From Ascochyta rabiei (Eukaryota > Ascomycota > Dothideomycetes > Pleosporales > Didymellaceae), in NCBI RefSeq assembly GCF_004011695.2, contig NC_082407.1:806001-870000 (forward strand): a DNA stretch of 64,000 nucleotides, read 5' to 3'. Position 1 is the first letter of the stretch; the number at the start of each line of letters is the position of its first letter. The translations under genes and the position numbers were made by a program. The notes beneath the pieces were generated by a model. The model saw nothing but the letters and a program-made list of their open reading frames with translations, did no database searches and was not told the DNA's origin. Shown one piece after another: positions 31,996 to 42,818 of this stretch.

Positions 31996-33942
31996 ATGGA
32001 ATGGAGACATTCAGCTTTCGACTTTGAGCAGTCGTCAAGGCTCTCGATCTTCGAGGACCTCGAGCCACAAATCACGCCTCAGACATGTGCTGACCCAGCC
32101 TCCTCCAATAGAGACAGTCACACAACCAAGGAATACGACATCTCACCTGAGGTATCACAGAGGCACTGGACCAAGCCAAATCGACCGTCACCGGCGTCCT
32201 TCGACTCATCAGAAGCAGTACAAAGGCTGGCGGAGCCTAAGGTCAGCAAGCTTGAGAAGTCTTTCGACATCAAGCGAGTAGAGACAACGGACTGGATGCC
32301 ACCATCTTACAACCCGGAAGAGATCCAGTCGATAGCTTCCTATTCATCGTCACCAGAATGGGCTGCTCTATCGAAGACGCTCAAGCAGAATGCCCGTCAG
32401 CAGCGTCCAGTATCGCTGCAGCTCGACAATCCCAACCTCCTAGCAAAGCCTAGCTTCTCTTCGATACCGAGTTTCTCGTCGTTCGACAATGCCGAACCAG
32501 ACCTGCGCCTTAAACATCCCCAAACATGGGCTGCCCCGCCGGCACATCCAGCACAACCAGCACATCCTCCGCGCTCTGAATCTTATGAGTCTGGACGAGA
32601 AAGCTTCGAGTCTATCAGCAAGCCATGGCTGGAGGGCAGGCCGCGTCCCATGTCATTTGCAGCATCTCACTCGCGCAACCGATCGAAGACAAAGATTGCG
32701 TCGTCGAGAAGTTCCAGGTTGAACAGCTACCCAAATTTTTCACACAAAATATCTGGGGAAAACCCAGACATCCTTGTCAACGAACACATCGATCAGGATG
32801 CCACACACGGCGCACAGGAGAGACAACCCGAGAAGGACACTCTAGTAGAATCACCTATGCCGTTATCAGCGCCGCCCTTCACACGCAAGAACACATTCGA
32901 GCGCATTGGGGGCAGGATGTTGAGCGACGAGGAGAAAGAGGTCGAGAAGGAGAAGGCAGCCAGAGCAGAGAAGGGAAGCAAGACCAAGAATCGATGGTCC
33001 ACAATACCGAGCCTACTCAAATTTGCAAAGCCAGCGAGACGTCGTGCGTCCAACGCCAACGAACTCGACAGGATCAGTGTTGTCGAGGATTTCCGTCGTG
33101 TAAGCCAGAACGCACCTGAGCAACACAACCAGGCTCCCATAATCACCCACCGCTATTCATCATACGATGAGCCTCCTCGAGGCGAAGCCGAGCCTACACC
33201 GTCGCCACGCCCACACTCGCAGCTCAAGCCACTCGACCTTCTTCCTACACCACAGCACTCACCGCTCGCCATGACGTTCGACAGATCGCCCCGCAACTCT
33301 GTTGTCCTTCCCCCACCCTTCGCACCATGGACAGGTGCGGCAGATTCGAGCGCTGGTGCGCCACCTACTCCACCCTCTTCAATCTCCAACCCGATGAACA
33401 ATCCTCAGCGACGAAAGAGTAGCAACCCCCTGCTGTCCCCAAGCCAGGGCTACCCTTCACCACTCAGTCCCAACTCGCCGCGCGAGACTTTCGACAGCCG
33501 CCCCACGTCACTCCACTCGCACCGCAGCAGCACATTCTCTTCGCACATGGCCACAAGTCTGACCTCACCAACGAGTGCTTCCAGCACCGCCCCTTCGCGT
33601 CTAAGCTTCATCTCACCCACGGCTATGACCTCTCCTCAGCCTGCTTTCGCGAGCTCATCCACCTCGACACCACGTCGTGGCACCCCAATGCTCGAGCGCA
33701 CATGTCTGCTCTGTCGAGCCTCAAAGCCAATGGACGACTTCAGCGCACGCAGAATAACGGGGAACTGCTGGCACGAAACGTCAACGTGCTTGTCATGTAT
33801 GCAGACATGGGTTGAGAACAGCATGGACAAGAGGGAGAGGTGTATGTGTCCCGAGTGCGGGGAAAGCATGGGGTATGAGGATGTCAGTGCTTTCACTGTT
33901 GATGCTCTAGGCGGAAGGGCGAACGGCAGGCACTGGATATAA
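31996..33942 (+). CDS. Disordered protein with C-terminal Cys-rich zinc-binding module
   Basis: The frame from ATG 31996 encodes 648 residues. About 540 residues are Ser/Pro-rich and disordered, with short conserved-looking blocks (FDIKRVETTDWMPPSY, KSRNRWST-like basic patches around residue 325). The last ~85 residues hold a compact Cys/His cluster: TCLLCRASKPMDDF, NCWHETSTCLSCMQTWVE and RCMCPECGESM. Spacing is C-x2-C ... C-x2-H ... C-x2-C ... C-x-C-x2-C, compatible with two zinc ions but not a textbook RING. A ubiquitin-ligase-like or protein-binding role is a guess. The true N-terminus is uncertain because a coding-looking exon (31670-31932) lies upstream in another frame. Confidence 0.75.
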   Translation: MEWRHSAFDFEQSSRLSIFEDLEPQITPQTCADPASSNRDSHTTKEYDISPEVSQRHWTKPNRPSPASFDSSEAVQRLAEPKVSKLEKSFDIKRVETTDWMPPSYNPEEIQSIASYSSSPEWAALSKTLKQNARQQRPVSLQLDNPNLLAKPSFSSIPSFSSFDNAEPDLRLKHPQTWAAPPAHPAQPAHPPRSESYESGRESFESISKPWLEGRPRPMSFAASHSRNRSKTKIASSRSSRLNSYPNFSHKISGENPDILVNEHIDQDATHGAQERQPEKDTLVESPMPLSAPPFTRKNTFERIGGRMLSDEEKEVEKEKAARAEKGSKTKNRWSTIPSLLKFAKPARRRASNANELDRISVVEDFRRVSQNAPEQHNQAPIITHRYSSYDEPPRGEAEPTPSPRPHSQLKPLDLLPTPQHSPLAMTFDRSPRNSVVLPPPFAPWTGAADSSAGAPPTPPSSISNPMNNPQRRKSSNPLLSPSQGYPSPLSPNSPRETFDSRPTSLHSHRSSTFSSHMATSLTSPTSASSTAPSRLSFISPTAMTSPQPAFASSSTSTPRRGTPMLERTCLLCRASKPMDDFSARRITGNCWHETSTCLSCMQTWVENSMDKRERCMCPECGESMGYEDVSAFTVDALGGRANGRHWI

Positions 33943-35081
33943 AACTCTTTTCGAAGAAAAATTAGTATTGTTAATCATAATGGGAAAGTGTGATGTATTC
34001 TTCACGCCAAGATGAGTTCAAGTGTTCCACTGCCATGCCGAGTTACTGCCTCCCGTCATGGTGCCTTCTGACTACAATTGCTCGCCACTCTGTACTCTTG
34101 AGAAGCCTATCTACCCAGTCCGATACAAGAGTGACTACCAGAATCAGGGTCTGACTCTCCACTGTCTCAATTGCCACTTGACTCTCGAGGAGTCCTACCA
34201 GACATCGTCTGTCTTCTTTGTGGTTGCGAGACCCCTCTCTCTGGCAGTTACTACGACCAACCATAGCACTACGTCTGAGCCGAACATGGTTAGTTTTGCA
34301 GTCCTATACCAAGACCTGGGGTTGAAGAAAAAAGCTTACAGCTGGGTCGGAGAGCCGGACCTCATTTTACTCCACTTCAGCGTGCTCCAGTATTGCACAA
34401 GGTCGCGCGATGTCAACATCCACATCCACGTCCTACAGCGGTGTGAAAGATCATTCCTCGGCTGGTCAATGGTGTTCCTGAGCTGTGATGACTCGAACGT
34501 AATGGTTGCGATGTTGATGATGCCGAGGCTTTTTGTGTCGTTGCGATACATGATCCAACCAGATTTCTGGGGTTTGAGCGTGACTGCTGTATAAGAACGC
34601 TGAGGTGGTGTCTTTGCGAGCTGACTTCCGTCACACCGTCCCCTATACTGCGAATAAGTCTGCGAAAAGATACTGTGGAGTATTCCAAAGATCAGGGCTG
34701 GACGCATCTTGGGAAGTCTTGAGGAGGTTTGCTGTGGGTCTCAGACATCGAATTAGCTTGAACTCGCTTCTGTGTGTTATCACTTAGAGCAGCGGTGTTC
34801 ATTTTTTATCGCCTGTGGCTGCAAGGTTCAAGGAAGAGCGCTCAAGTGGTCAGCCTGATACGCAAGTTGAAGTCGTTCTATCTATCTTCGAACGGAGAGC
34901 AGAAGCGAGGCAAAGTAAGAGAAAAAAAATAATGTGGTAAGGTCTGGATATCGAATTTGATAGATACGTAAAAATTGCAAAGACATAACAATACTCCTTC
35001 CTAGCTCCGTCGCTCCCATAATAACATGCTCGTCGCCGTCGTGAAAATGCAAAAGCTGCTTGAAACCCCTCCGGATTTGAT
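33943..35081. other. Intergenic region, no confident gene
   Basis: A plus-strand frame of 190 codons (34022-34594) and a minus-strand frame of 123 codons (34336-34707) overlap here. Neither shows a domain, signal or homologue I know, and both cover the same bases. No gene is called. Confidence 0.4.
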
Positions 35082-35780
35082 CTACGCAAGGATGGCCGCC
35101 TTTGCGGATACCCAGGGGGTGTCGCGAGCTTCGTCCAAAGTAGTACCAACACACGTTGTCAAGAAGTTGTGCCACCCTTCGACAGTCTCGGCAACCACGC
35201 CAGCCTTGACGTCCGCCGAGCACTGAGTGCTGTAGAACCAGGCTGCGCTTCCAAAGCTCTTCTCATCATCGCTGTTGACAAGAGCCAGAACAGCAACCGC
35301 ACCGGCGTCGCCGCCAGCAGCATTTGCCGTAGCGACAGCGTCTGCGCCGGCAACAGCAGTAGCATACTTGGAGATGAAAGGAGGCATGGCCATCATGCGG
35401 GTTCCCTGTCCTGGGCGGCCGGGGAAGTGGTTCTTGCTGTACTTGTAGTTACCGGACTCAAACAAGGTGTAGGCAATGAGAGCTGCCTTCTCTCCAGCAG
35501 TCTTGATGCCGTACGTGTCGAAGGACTTGTTGAGGGCGGTAGCTGCTGTAGCAGCATCTACGCACTCATCCGGGAAAGGTGCGCCAGAGCACGATGCAGT
35601 CTCCGGGGCAATCTGTGTAAGCTGAGCTGCAGTCACAGAACCGGCAATGGCCTTGTTGTTGCTTGCAGGAGCGGTGGAGGTGTTCTCGTTGTGACTGTCA
35701 GGGCAGTCGGCGGGAATAGGTGCGGCGAAGGCACCGAGTGCAAGAGCACTAGCCAAGAGAAGGGAGGCGTTGCAAAGCAT
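35082..35780 (-). CDS. Secreted protein of unknown function
   Basis: A single exon of 232 residues. The N-terminus is a clear signal peptide (MLCNASLLLASALALGAFAA, then PIPADCPDS), so the mature protein should leave the cell. It has five or so Cys in the mature part (including CSGAPFPDECVDAA and STQCSADVKAG), probably paired. The middle reads GEKAALIAYTLFESGNYKYS followed by NHFPGRPGQGTRMMAMPPF, a strongly patterned block that I recall from conserved secreted ascomycete proteins without an assigned enzyme. There is no GPI tail. It could be a cell-wall or apoplastic protein; calling it an effector would be speculation. It stands alone between long intergenic spaces. Confidence 0.85.
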   Translation of the reverse strand: MLCNASLLLASALALGAFAAPIPADCPDSHNENTSTAPASNNKAIAGSVTAAQLTQIAPETASCSGAPFPDECVDAATAATALNKSFDTYGIKTAGEKAALIAYTLFESGNYKYSKNHFPGRPGQGTRMMAMPPFISKYATAVAGADAVATANAAGGDAGAVAVLALVNSDDEKSFGSAAWFYSTQCSADVKAGVVAETVEGWHNFLTTCVGTTLDEARDTPWVSAKAAILA

Positions 35781-36622
35781 GCTGATGATTGTGATGATTC
35801 AAAGGCGTGGTGGAAGACTGGTGAATGCGATGGCAAGCTTGAGGAGAAGGGAAAGACTCGTAGAGACTGCTTAGAAACGAAGGACTGAGAATGAAAGTAT
35901 GAATTCCTAGACCAGCAAAGGAGATTCTGTGTGAACAAGGTGGCTGAGCGAGTAGGTGATGAGTATTGAGTGTAGGCGAAGCAACTATTTAAATAGAGGC
36001 TGACAACATTCATTCCAGAGCGTAAGCCATACGGACTCAGGAGTTCTGGGCTGAAGATGCCTGCCAGTCCTTGCGGCGACGACAACTGCAGACGGTTCGA
36101 TGCTGGAGCGTGCTGGGGCTGTGATTTGTTAGATTGTCCGCGCTTGTCATCCCTCTCCGCGACACTTGTGTTTCGAAACAAAGCCGTTGGTTAAGCTTTT
36201 GCCAACCATGCCCGGCCAATCCTGACCCTGCTCTTTGGTGGATGCCTCGGCTTTCAGTGGCTTCGAATTCATCACATCCTCCAGGTATGTGTGGCTGACG
36301 ATGCCCGGTGGCATTCCCGATGCGCATAAGCACGTGTAACGGCAACTACGCCGCCATCATGTTCATCCTGCACTGTGGGTCTAGGATCGTCGTACTGCGA
36401 GCCGCGCTCGATGCCTAATCATGACGAGATTGAAGCGCTTTTGATGAGTGAAGGGCGCTCCTTCCGCTTTGGTCTTCTGCCGCCAGATGGTGGGGTTGCC
36501 ACGTCATTTTCTTAACTCGGTGAGCCATTAGGTACTTTATCGAGTGTCTCCAACTGCCTTGCCCCAACACTTGAAACCTCTCCATCACCGATACCCAAAC
36601 CCGCAAGTGCACAGTCTTCAAC
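35781..36622. promoter_or_regulatory. Divergent region: secreted protein and aldo/keto reductase
   Basis: About 840 bp separates the two divergent starts. A TATTTAAATAG element at about 35988-35998 is a plausible TATA-type site for the minus-strand secreted protein gene, about 210 bp upstream of its ATG. Confidence 0.45.
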
Positions 36623-37794
36623 ATGCCTGCCGTCGAGTCAACGTTCGATCCCAAGGACATGGAGGTATGCATGCTCTAAGCGCCACGCCGGGCAACTCAC
36701 TAACATTGGGTCAGTTCCGTCGCCTTGGACCTGCCGGGCTCAAGGTCTCGGTCTTCTCCCTTGGAGGCTGGTTGACATATGGAGGAACAGTAAGGAGCCT
36801 ATCAGGCGTCCACGTGAAGTGACGAAGCTAACACATGGTGTAGCAAAAGGGAAACATCGTAAGGGAGATTATGGAAGCTGCTTGGGCGCACGGCATCAAC
36901 TTCTTCGATACTGCCGAGGTCTACTCTGCCGGACAGTGCGAGATTGAGATGGGCAATGCTTTCAAGCAGCTTGGGTGGAGTCGCGATGAGTATGTGCTGT
37001 CGACCAAGGTGTTCTTCGGCACATCGAGGAAGGAGCCCAACACCCGCGGTCTGAGCAAGAAGCACATCATCGAGGGCCTAAAGAGCTCTCTGAAGCGTCT
37101 GCAGCACGACTACGTTGATGTCGTCTTCGCTCACCGCCACGATCCCGAGTATGTTGTAGAGAGCTCTGACACTGTCCAGCGCTAACACGTTGTCAGCGTG
37201 CCCATGAAGGAGATTGTCGAAGCTTTCACACAAGCAATCCACATGAACCTCGCATACTACTGGGGCACATCCGAGTGGTCTGCTGCTCAGATTCAGGAGG
37301 CGACCGAGATCGCCGAGAAGTACCATCTGATTGCTCCCATCGTCGAGCAGCCTCAATACAACGCCTTCCACCGCGAGCGATTCGAAAAGGAGTACGCTCC
37401 CCTTTACGAGAAGTTCCAGTACGGAACGACGATTTGGTCGCCGCTTGCTTCTGGTCTCTTGACTGGCAAATACAACGAGGGCATTCCCGAGGACTCTCGC
37501 TTCGCTAACAACAAGGACTTCTTCCAGAAGACTATTGATGAGTTGAAGAGCGACGAGGGGCAGGCAAAGATCGAGAAGGTCAAGAAGCTGACCAAGGTTG
37601 CTGAGAAACTTGGAGCTTCCACTAGCCAGCTCTCCCTTGCCTGGGCTGCGAAGAACCCACACGTATCGACTGTCATTCTGGGCGCTAGTAAGGTGCAGCA
37701 GATTCACGACAATTGCGCTGCTCTCAAGCTGCTCCCCAAGCTGACGCCAGAGATTATGGAGGAAATCGAGGGTATTCTTGGCAACAAGCCCTGA
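36623..37794 (+). CDS. Aldo/keto reductase, Kv-beta (AKR6)-like
   Basis: Exons 36623-36664, 36715-36789, 36844-37148 and 37197-37794 (introns 50, 54 and 48 nt) give 339 residues, typical of AKRs. The catalytic tetrad is visible: Asp and Tyr in [12 protein letters not shown], Lys in LSTKVFFG, and His in VFAHRHDPD, where the last motif is completed across intron 3. [21 protein letters not shown] is the usual N-terminal strand, and [15 protein letters not shown] is the C-terminal cofactor-binding segment. The (alpha/beta)8 barrel uses NADPH to reduce aldehydes or ketones in the cytosol. The sequence is closest to the voltage-gated potassium-channel beta-subunit-like group widespread in fungi, where substrates are mostly unknown. 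Confidence 0.94.
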
Positions 37795-39626
37795 CTGTCG
37801 TCGAGGCTCTGAGCCATGTTTGCATTGATGGCCTCATAGAGTGGTACATATCGGCCTCGAAGCTGAGTGGAAGCAAAGGTCAAGACGCTTAACGAATAAT
37901 GAACAACGAACAGCAATACAACATCCCAAGCAAAACCATGCCATGTGAATTACCACAGCGTCCACAACTTCAGAAGCCTGAGCTTCTGAGTAGGCTCGGT
38001 AAAGGACAGGTTCGTCTCCGAACAGCAAGGCCGCGGAGAAGGCAATGTGCCGATCGCTGCTCGGAGTGGACTTGACCGGGCGCTTGCTTGCTAGCCTTTT
38101 AACCAGGCCCTGTGTGGACGGATGATGTTCCCTCCAGAGCGAATTGATCGAAAATCCGGGGGACAGCACACGTGATGATAATCGTCCACCTGGTCCCGAG
38201 GGGTTTCGGAACTTGGCAGCGTCATCCCTACACGTAGACGTCGGGGGGCGAGATCGTCGTGGTGCACAGGGCTTGTTCTGAATGCGGCAGGGCCAGACCG
38301 TTGGTCGGCGACGCATCAGCCCTCAGCCATCCGCCTTCCGCATCAAAAGAACAAATTGTGTCTTGAATGCCCTCAGCTCAATCGCTCTTTCCTCTGAACC
38401 TCAGCTGCTTCTGTTCTCGAATCCTTGCTTCGAGCCGTGTGTTGCGCTTGACTTGAGACGGTCGCCCTTTAAGTCAGCGACCGCCTCTAGACCACCACGG
38501 AGCCGCAAGTCTACCACCGGACACAACGCTCTGCCTCCGTCACGCTCGCATTGATCAATCAGATTGATCCAGTGCCTGCCGGCTCGTTCCGCGCGTGCTC
38601 AGATCTCGAGAGTCAATTCCAAATCTTAAGCTGGGCTGTGCTCCTTGCGCCGATGAACTCGTTCGCGCTGCGCATGGAGCCTGTTGGATCGCGTTAAGGA
38701 TCGTACTGCAAGTGTAAGAGTTTCTTCCGGGCTTTCTCTTTGGCCACAATCCGCTCGCCCACTGGTGTGCTATTGCCTTATTTGATCCCCCGCCTGCGAC
38801 GCACACAGCACCATCTTTCCGTCTCGATACACCCCAGCCACCACCCAGCTGTGCCACTTCCGACCTTCCTATACTTTCCAGACTTCGCAGCTTGCATGTT
38901 TGCGTGCCAGAGGGGCCCCCCCGCTACAGTAGTCCTGATCACGTCGTAGTTTTTCTGTTTTCTGTCACCAGGTCTCTGCCTGTCGCCCTCAGAACTGCGG
39001 TAGCAACTGTTCTGTGTATGTTTTGGATTTGCGCAGGGGTGAGCGTTGACTGACAGCCTCTAGTACGTGTCAACCCACACTCGGAGCATTCTATACGAGA
39101 AGCATCAGCAAAACCGTTGTCAGAGTGTCTGGGCGAGCCCTCTGGTCTTTGCTACGCTTCAGCATGGCGACCACCATCAAGACCGACCCCGGGATGGGGG
39201 ACTACAACAGTGGCAGTGGTGAGTACACTTTCAGTTGTCTTTGCATTGCTTCCTGTCACGTTTGAAGTCAAGCCTGTTTTGACTGCGCTTCGTGCCTCAC
39301 ACTCTCTCCCTCGACCCATGTCCCAGCCCACTTTCCTTCGTCATCTGCACAAGTACCTGTTCGCCCTCCCTCCTCTTCGCGTTCGCAGACACGCTGTAGA
39401 GACAAGTCAAGTTTCGCCAAGTCCGCACATACAGACGTCAGCATAAGATTTGCACATATGCCCCACGGCTACCGGTCTACCGGGCATTTGCATCCGTGCC
39501 TTCCCTCACTGTATCATGTCCACGCATGGCTACATATACGCACTCGTGCCTCTCTCATCCCAACCCAGACCCTAATACACGCTCTTACTGTAATTTTTAA
39601 TATCGCCCAACATCACTATTTTGCCC
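37795..39626. other. Long upstream region of the bZIP gene
   Basis: About 1.8 kb without a clear gene, pyrimidine-rich on the plus strand after 38300. A short ATG frame at 39164-39218 (MATTIKTDPGMGDYNSGS) ends at a consensus donor (GTGAGT, 39219), suggesting a leader exon. It does not join the main bZIP frame in phase, so it is not included in the CDS. Confidence 0.4.
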
Positions 39627-41113
39627 ATGTCAAACACTCAGTATACATCCTGGTCGGACCCGCTAATCATGATGCCCGCATACTCTCCACGCGGCACTGC
39701 CATCGAGTACCCCTCTCCTGTTTCCCGCCGGCCTTCACTATGTCCGTCAGATAGTGGCAGGAGAGACAGCTCGATTGGCTTCGTGTCTGCCATGGAGAGT
39801 AAAGGGCAATGGTCGTCAATAGGCAGTGAACCAAGAAGTCCACTTGCACAATTTGGGTTCTTCAAGAATTTGACTGAAAAGAAGACAACACGAGGTTGGT
39901 CCGTCGCTCGGGCTATGCCACACGTCAGCTGATAGAGCGCAGATGGACAGACACCCAAGAGGAGAGGTCCCAAACCGGACAGTAAACCGGCCATGACCCG
40001 GCGGCAAGAGCTCAACCGACAGGCACAGAGGTATGTTGGTCACCTGATACTGATGAGCATGTGTTCACTGGTATACCAGGACCCACCGTGAAAGGAAGGA
40101 GATGTACATCAAAGCTCTCGAGCAAGAAGTTCTCCGCTTAAAAGAGACGTTTGGTACCACAAGTCGTGAACGGGATCATTACGCTGGGGAGAACCGACGA
40201 CTGAAAGAGTTGCTCATGGCTCATGGTATCGCTTTCGACAGTCTTGCGAGTCCTCCTCACGGCCTTCCCCAGAAGGGGAGCTCGACATACAGCTCAAGTG
40301 GCAGCGTATCTGGTGGATATGGGCCCGGGTCAGCGTCGACTGGCTACACCTCGCCGCCGAGTGTTCATCACTGCAACAGCTCGATCTCGCATGACATGAT
40401 GATGCAGACATCAATGCACTCGCAGGCTCTGCAACCGAGCCCACAAGTCAACAGCCTGGACTACGACCAGATCGGAGTTGACTTCGTTTTAACGTACGAC
40501 CGAACGCCCTATCTTTCTCCTCCACCCCAACAATAACCTATCACGCCCGCTACGTTGCCTCTTTTCTTTCATTCATTATCCTTCGTACGTCATATTTCTT
40601 TACGATCGTTCGCTCTCTATCTGACTGCTGCGCCTTCCAGTCTTGAGCGCCCTTGCATGGACCACATGCAATACCTCATGGTACGTGCCCACGACGCCGA
40701 AGAAACAATTAGCGGCCACGCACTCATGGCGACCGCGCCACCCGACTCGCATATCGCGAATTGCCCAGAGGAAAAATATCCTCACCAGATGCCCGACGTT
40801 GCGATGCCGGACCTGATGAAGCTGCTCGACCTTAGCGCTAGACTGCCTCTGGACGGTGAGATCACACCTATCATGGCTTGGGTTATGATTTTGAAGGACC
40901 AGCACTTCAAGACGCTGACAAAGGAGGAGATTGGCGCCATAAAGGGGGAGCTGCTTGCCAAAGTGCGATGCTATGGGCAAGTCTACACATGATCTTCACA
41001 ACAAGCACACGCTAACATGTATCAGTTTCGGCGCAGTCCTCGAGGAGTTTGAAGTGCGTGATGCGCTGATGAACGCTCTCACCACGAACGGCAGCTGCAT
41101 GACTGGCGCGTAG
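39627..41113 (+). CDS. Fungal bZIP transcription factor with conserved C-terminal domain
   Basis: Exons 39627-39894, 39943-40030, 40080-40493, 40641-40976 and 41026-41113 give 397 residues. The basic region RRQELNRQAQRTHRERKEMY is split by intron 2, followed by a leucine-zipper-like helix (IKALEQEVLRLKETF ... ENRRLKELLMAHG). The last exons carry the domain typical of this fungal bZIP group: LPLDGEITPIMAWVMI, LLAKVRCYGFGAVLEEFEVRDAL. The CYGFGAV join needs the last intron (40977-41025) to be GC-AG, with donor GG|GCAAGT and a CTAAC branch. Intron 3 is long (147 nt). A nuclear DNA-binding regulator is certain by family; targets are unknown. The start is chosen as the first ATG of the open block; the possible leader exon at 39164 makes the N-terminus uncertain. 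Confidence 0.88.
40977..41025 (+). other. GC-AG intron in the bZIP gene
   Basis: 49 nt, donor GCAAGT directly after TATGG, branch GCTAAC, acceptor ATCAG. Removing it yields CYGFGAVLEEFEV, the family's conserved end. The nearby GT at 40981 gives a frameshift. Confidence 0.85.
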
Positions 41114-41488
41114 CAATTCTTGAACGTACACGATTTATTAGGATACCGGTTAACCACACGTCTGTGTAATATCTAATGTCGTTCGCTCCAATTCTGCAAT
41201 GCAATGTTACCACAACTCCACTGTTCCTCTTATGCGCGTCTGTGGATCTTTCTGACAGGGGTCTTGCTGGACCCTGCGCGGGGTCGAGCGCCAATTGTCG
41301 CAATGGCCTCATCCTAAACACTGATCTGGCATATCTCATCTTGATACCCCTTGCTCTGATTTGTTTGATAAGAGCTTTCCCCAATCCCTTTGAATTTGAA
41401 TCTACAACAACTTCCATGCACTGAAGCATCTTCCTGCTCCTCCCATCAACTGCCCCGCCATCCCTTGAAACTTCCCACACCGCCCACC
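41114..41488. other. Intergenic region
   Basis: About 375 bp between the bZIP stop and the next start, holding a 3' end and a promoter. Nothing else is seen. Confidence 0.5.
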
Positions 41489-42818
41489 ATGGCCGAGCTC
41501 GCAGTCTTCGACAAAGACCCAAATATCTACCTCTTCACCTCCTTGACCGCAGGCTCCTCACACATCGTTACAGCGACATCGCGGATCGAGACAATCTTGA
41601 AGGCGAACAAAATCCCCTTCATCGGTCTCGACACAGCAACGCACGAATTGGGCAGGAAGCTATTCCAGCGGCGAGCATCCGGCAAGAAGCTTCCACTGCT
41701 GGTAAAGGAGGGCTATGTACTTGGCGTAGGTGCGCAGAAATCTAAGACAGACATGAAATGTTGATTGGTCCACACAGGGTATCGAGGAAATCGAAGAATG
41801 GAACGAGTACGATGAGCTGCGCGAGGCACTCGGCGTCGACTCCCAGTTCACTGCCAATCCCCCCAAACCCACATCGCTCTTCGAACCGGCACCAAGCAAG
41901 ACACCGCCGCCACTCGCCGGCGCATTGCCGGGTGGCTTTTCGTTCGGGTCGTTTGGAGGCATGGCGAAAGAGAACGCACCTGTTGCGAGTTCAGAGCAAA
42001 ATCTCGCGATAAGACAAATGGGCACTGAAGCAGCGAAGCTTGCTGCAAGCAAGAAGCCCGCGCCGGTCAAAATCTCAACAACAAATCCGCTGTTGACAGA
42101 GAAGACGAACGCGAAGAGCCCAGCGGACATCCTGAGCCCCAAGTCGACACCGTTGCCGAAGTCGCCGAACACGGCTACTACAGGGAAGGATGAGAGTGAG
42201 GCCAAGAAGCTGCCGCCGGCCGAGCTCCCCGACATCCTCTCTCCGCGCTCCATACCGCTTCCTCAGACACCTGGTGCGGCGCCGAAACTGGGGCAGCAGA
42301 AGCCTGTACATGCACCACCGCGTATGCACGACGATGCAGCGAACCCGGCTCTATCGGCTGGCCCCACAAAGACCACACAGAAGAAAGAGGAGAGCTCTGA
42401 GGAAGAAGATGACGACGATAGCGATGACGGTGAGGAGAGCAGCGAGACAGACACCACAGCGAAGAAGAAGAAGGAGAAGACGCAGGATCAGGACCCCAAG
42501 GATGCTAGCAGAGCGGGTGCGAGCGTGAAAGAGGGAGAGCAAGAAAAGCAGAGCAGTGAAGACGACAACTCGAGCTCAGCCGAGGCTGACGCGGAAAAAG
42601 AGGAGAACAAGGCGGAATCCAAGACTCCTGAAGCCAAGGAAATAGCACACAAACCACAGCCAAAGCAGAAGAGTAGCGAAGGAACAAGTTCAGACGAAGA
42701 AGAGGAGAGCGACGAGAAAGAAGTGAAGAGCGAAGAGCCAAAGAAGGCCGAAGTCAAACAGACACAGGCTCAAGATGCAAAGGATGCATCAAAGGCAGGC
42801 GAGAGCGTCTTGGACTAA
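41489..42818 (+). CDS. SH3BGR/thioredoxin-fold protein with long acidic tail
   Basis: Exons 41489-41725 and 41778-42818 (52-nt intron) give 425 residues. Residues 1-100 match the SH3-binding glutaredoxin-like (SH3BGR) fold: YLFTSLTAGSSHIVTATSRI, IETILKANKIPFIGLDTA, KKLPLLVKEGYVLGGIEEIE. The redox CxxC of true glutaredoxins is absent, as in the SH3BGR family. Residues ~100-240 are Pro-rich with repeated PDILSP blocks (ADILSPKSTPLPKSP, DILSPRSIPLPQTP). From ~245 the chain is Glu/Asp/Ser/Lys-rich and disordered, with a twice-used motif (DPKDASRAGASVKEG, DAKDASKAGESVLD) bracketing the tail. The animal homologues are ~100 residues, so the tail is a fungal addition. The role is unknown; the SILSP-type motifs could be phosphorylation sites. 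Confidence 0.88.

Noticed and set aside
34022..34594. A 190-codon plus-strand frame
   Set aside because: No recognised domain, and a minus-strand frame of similar quality covers the same bases; a single-exon gene is not supported.
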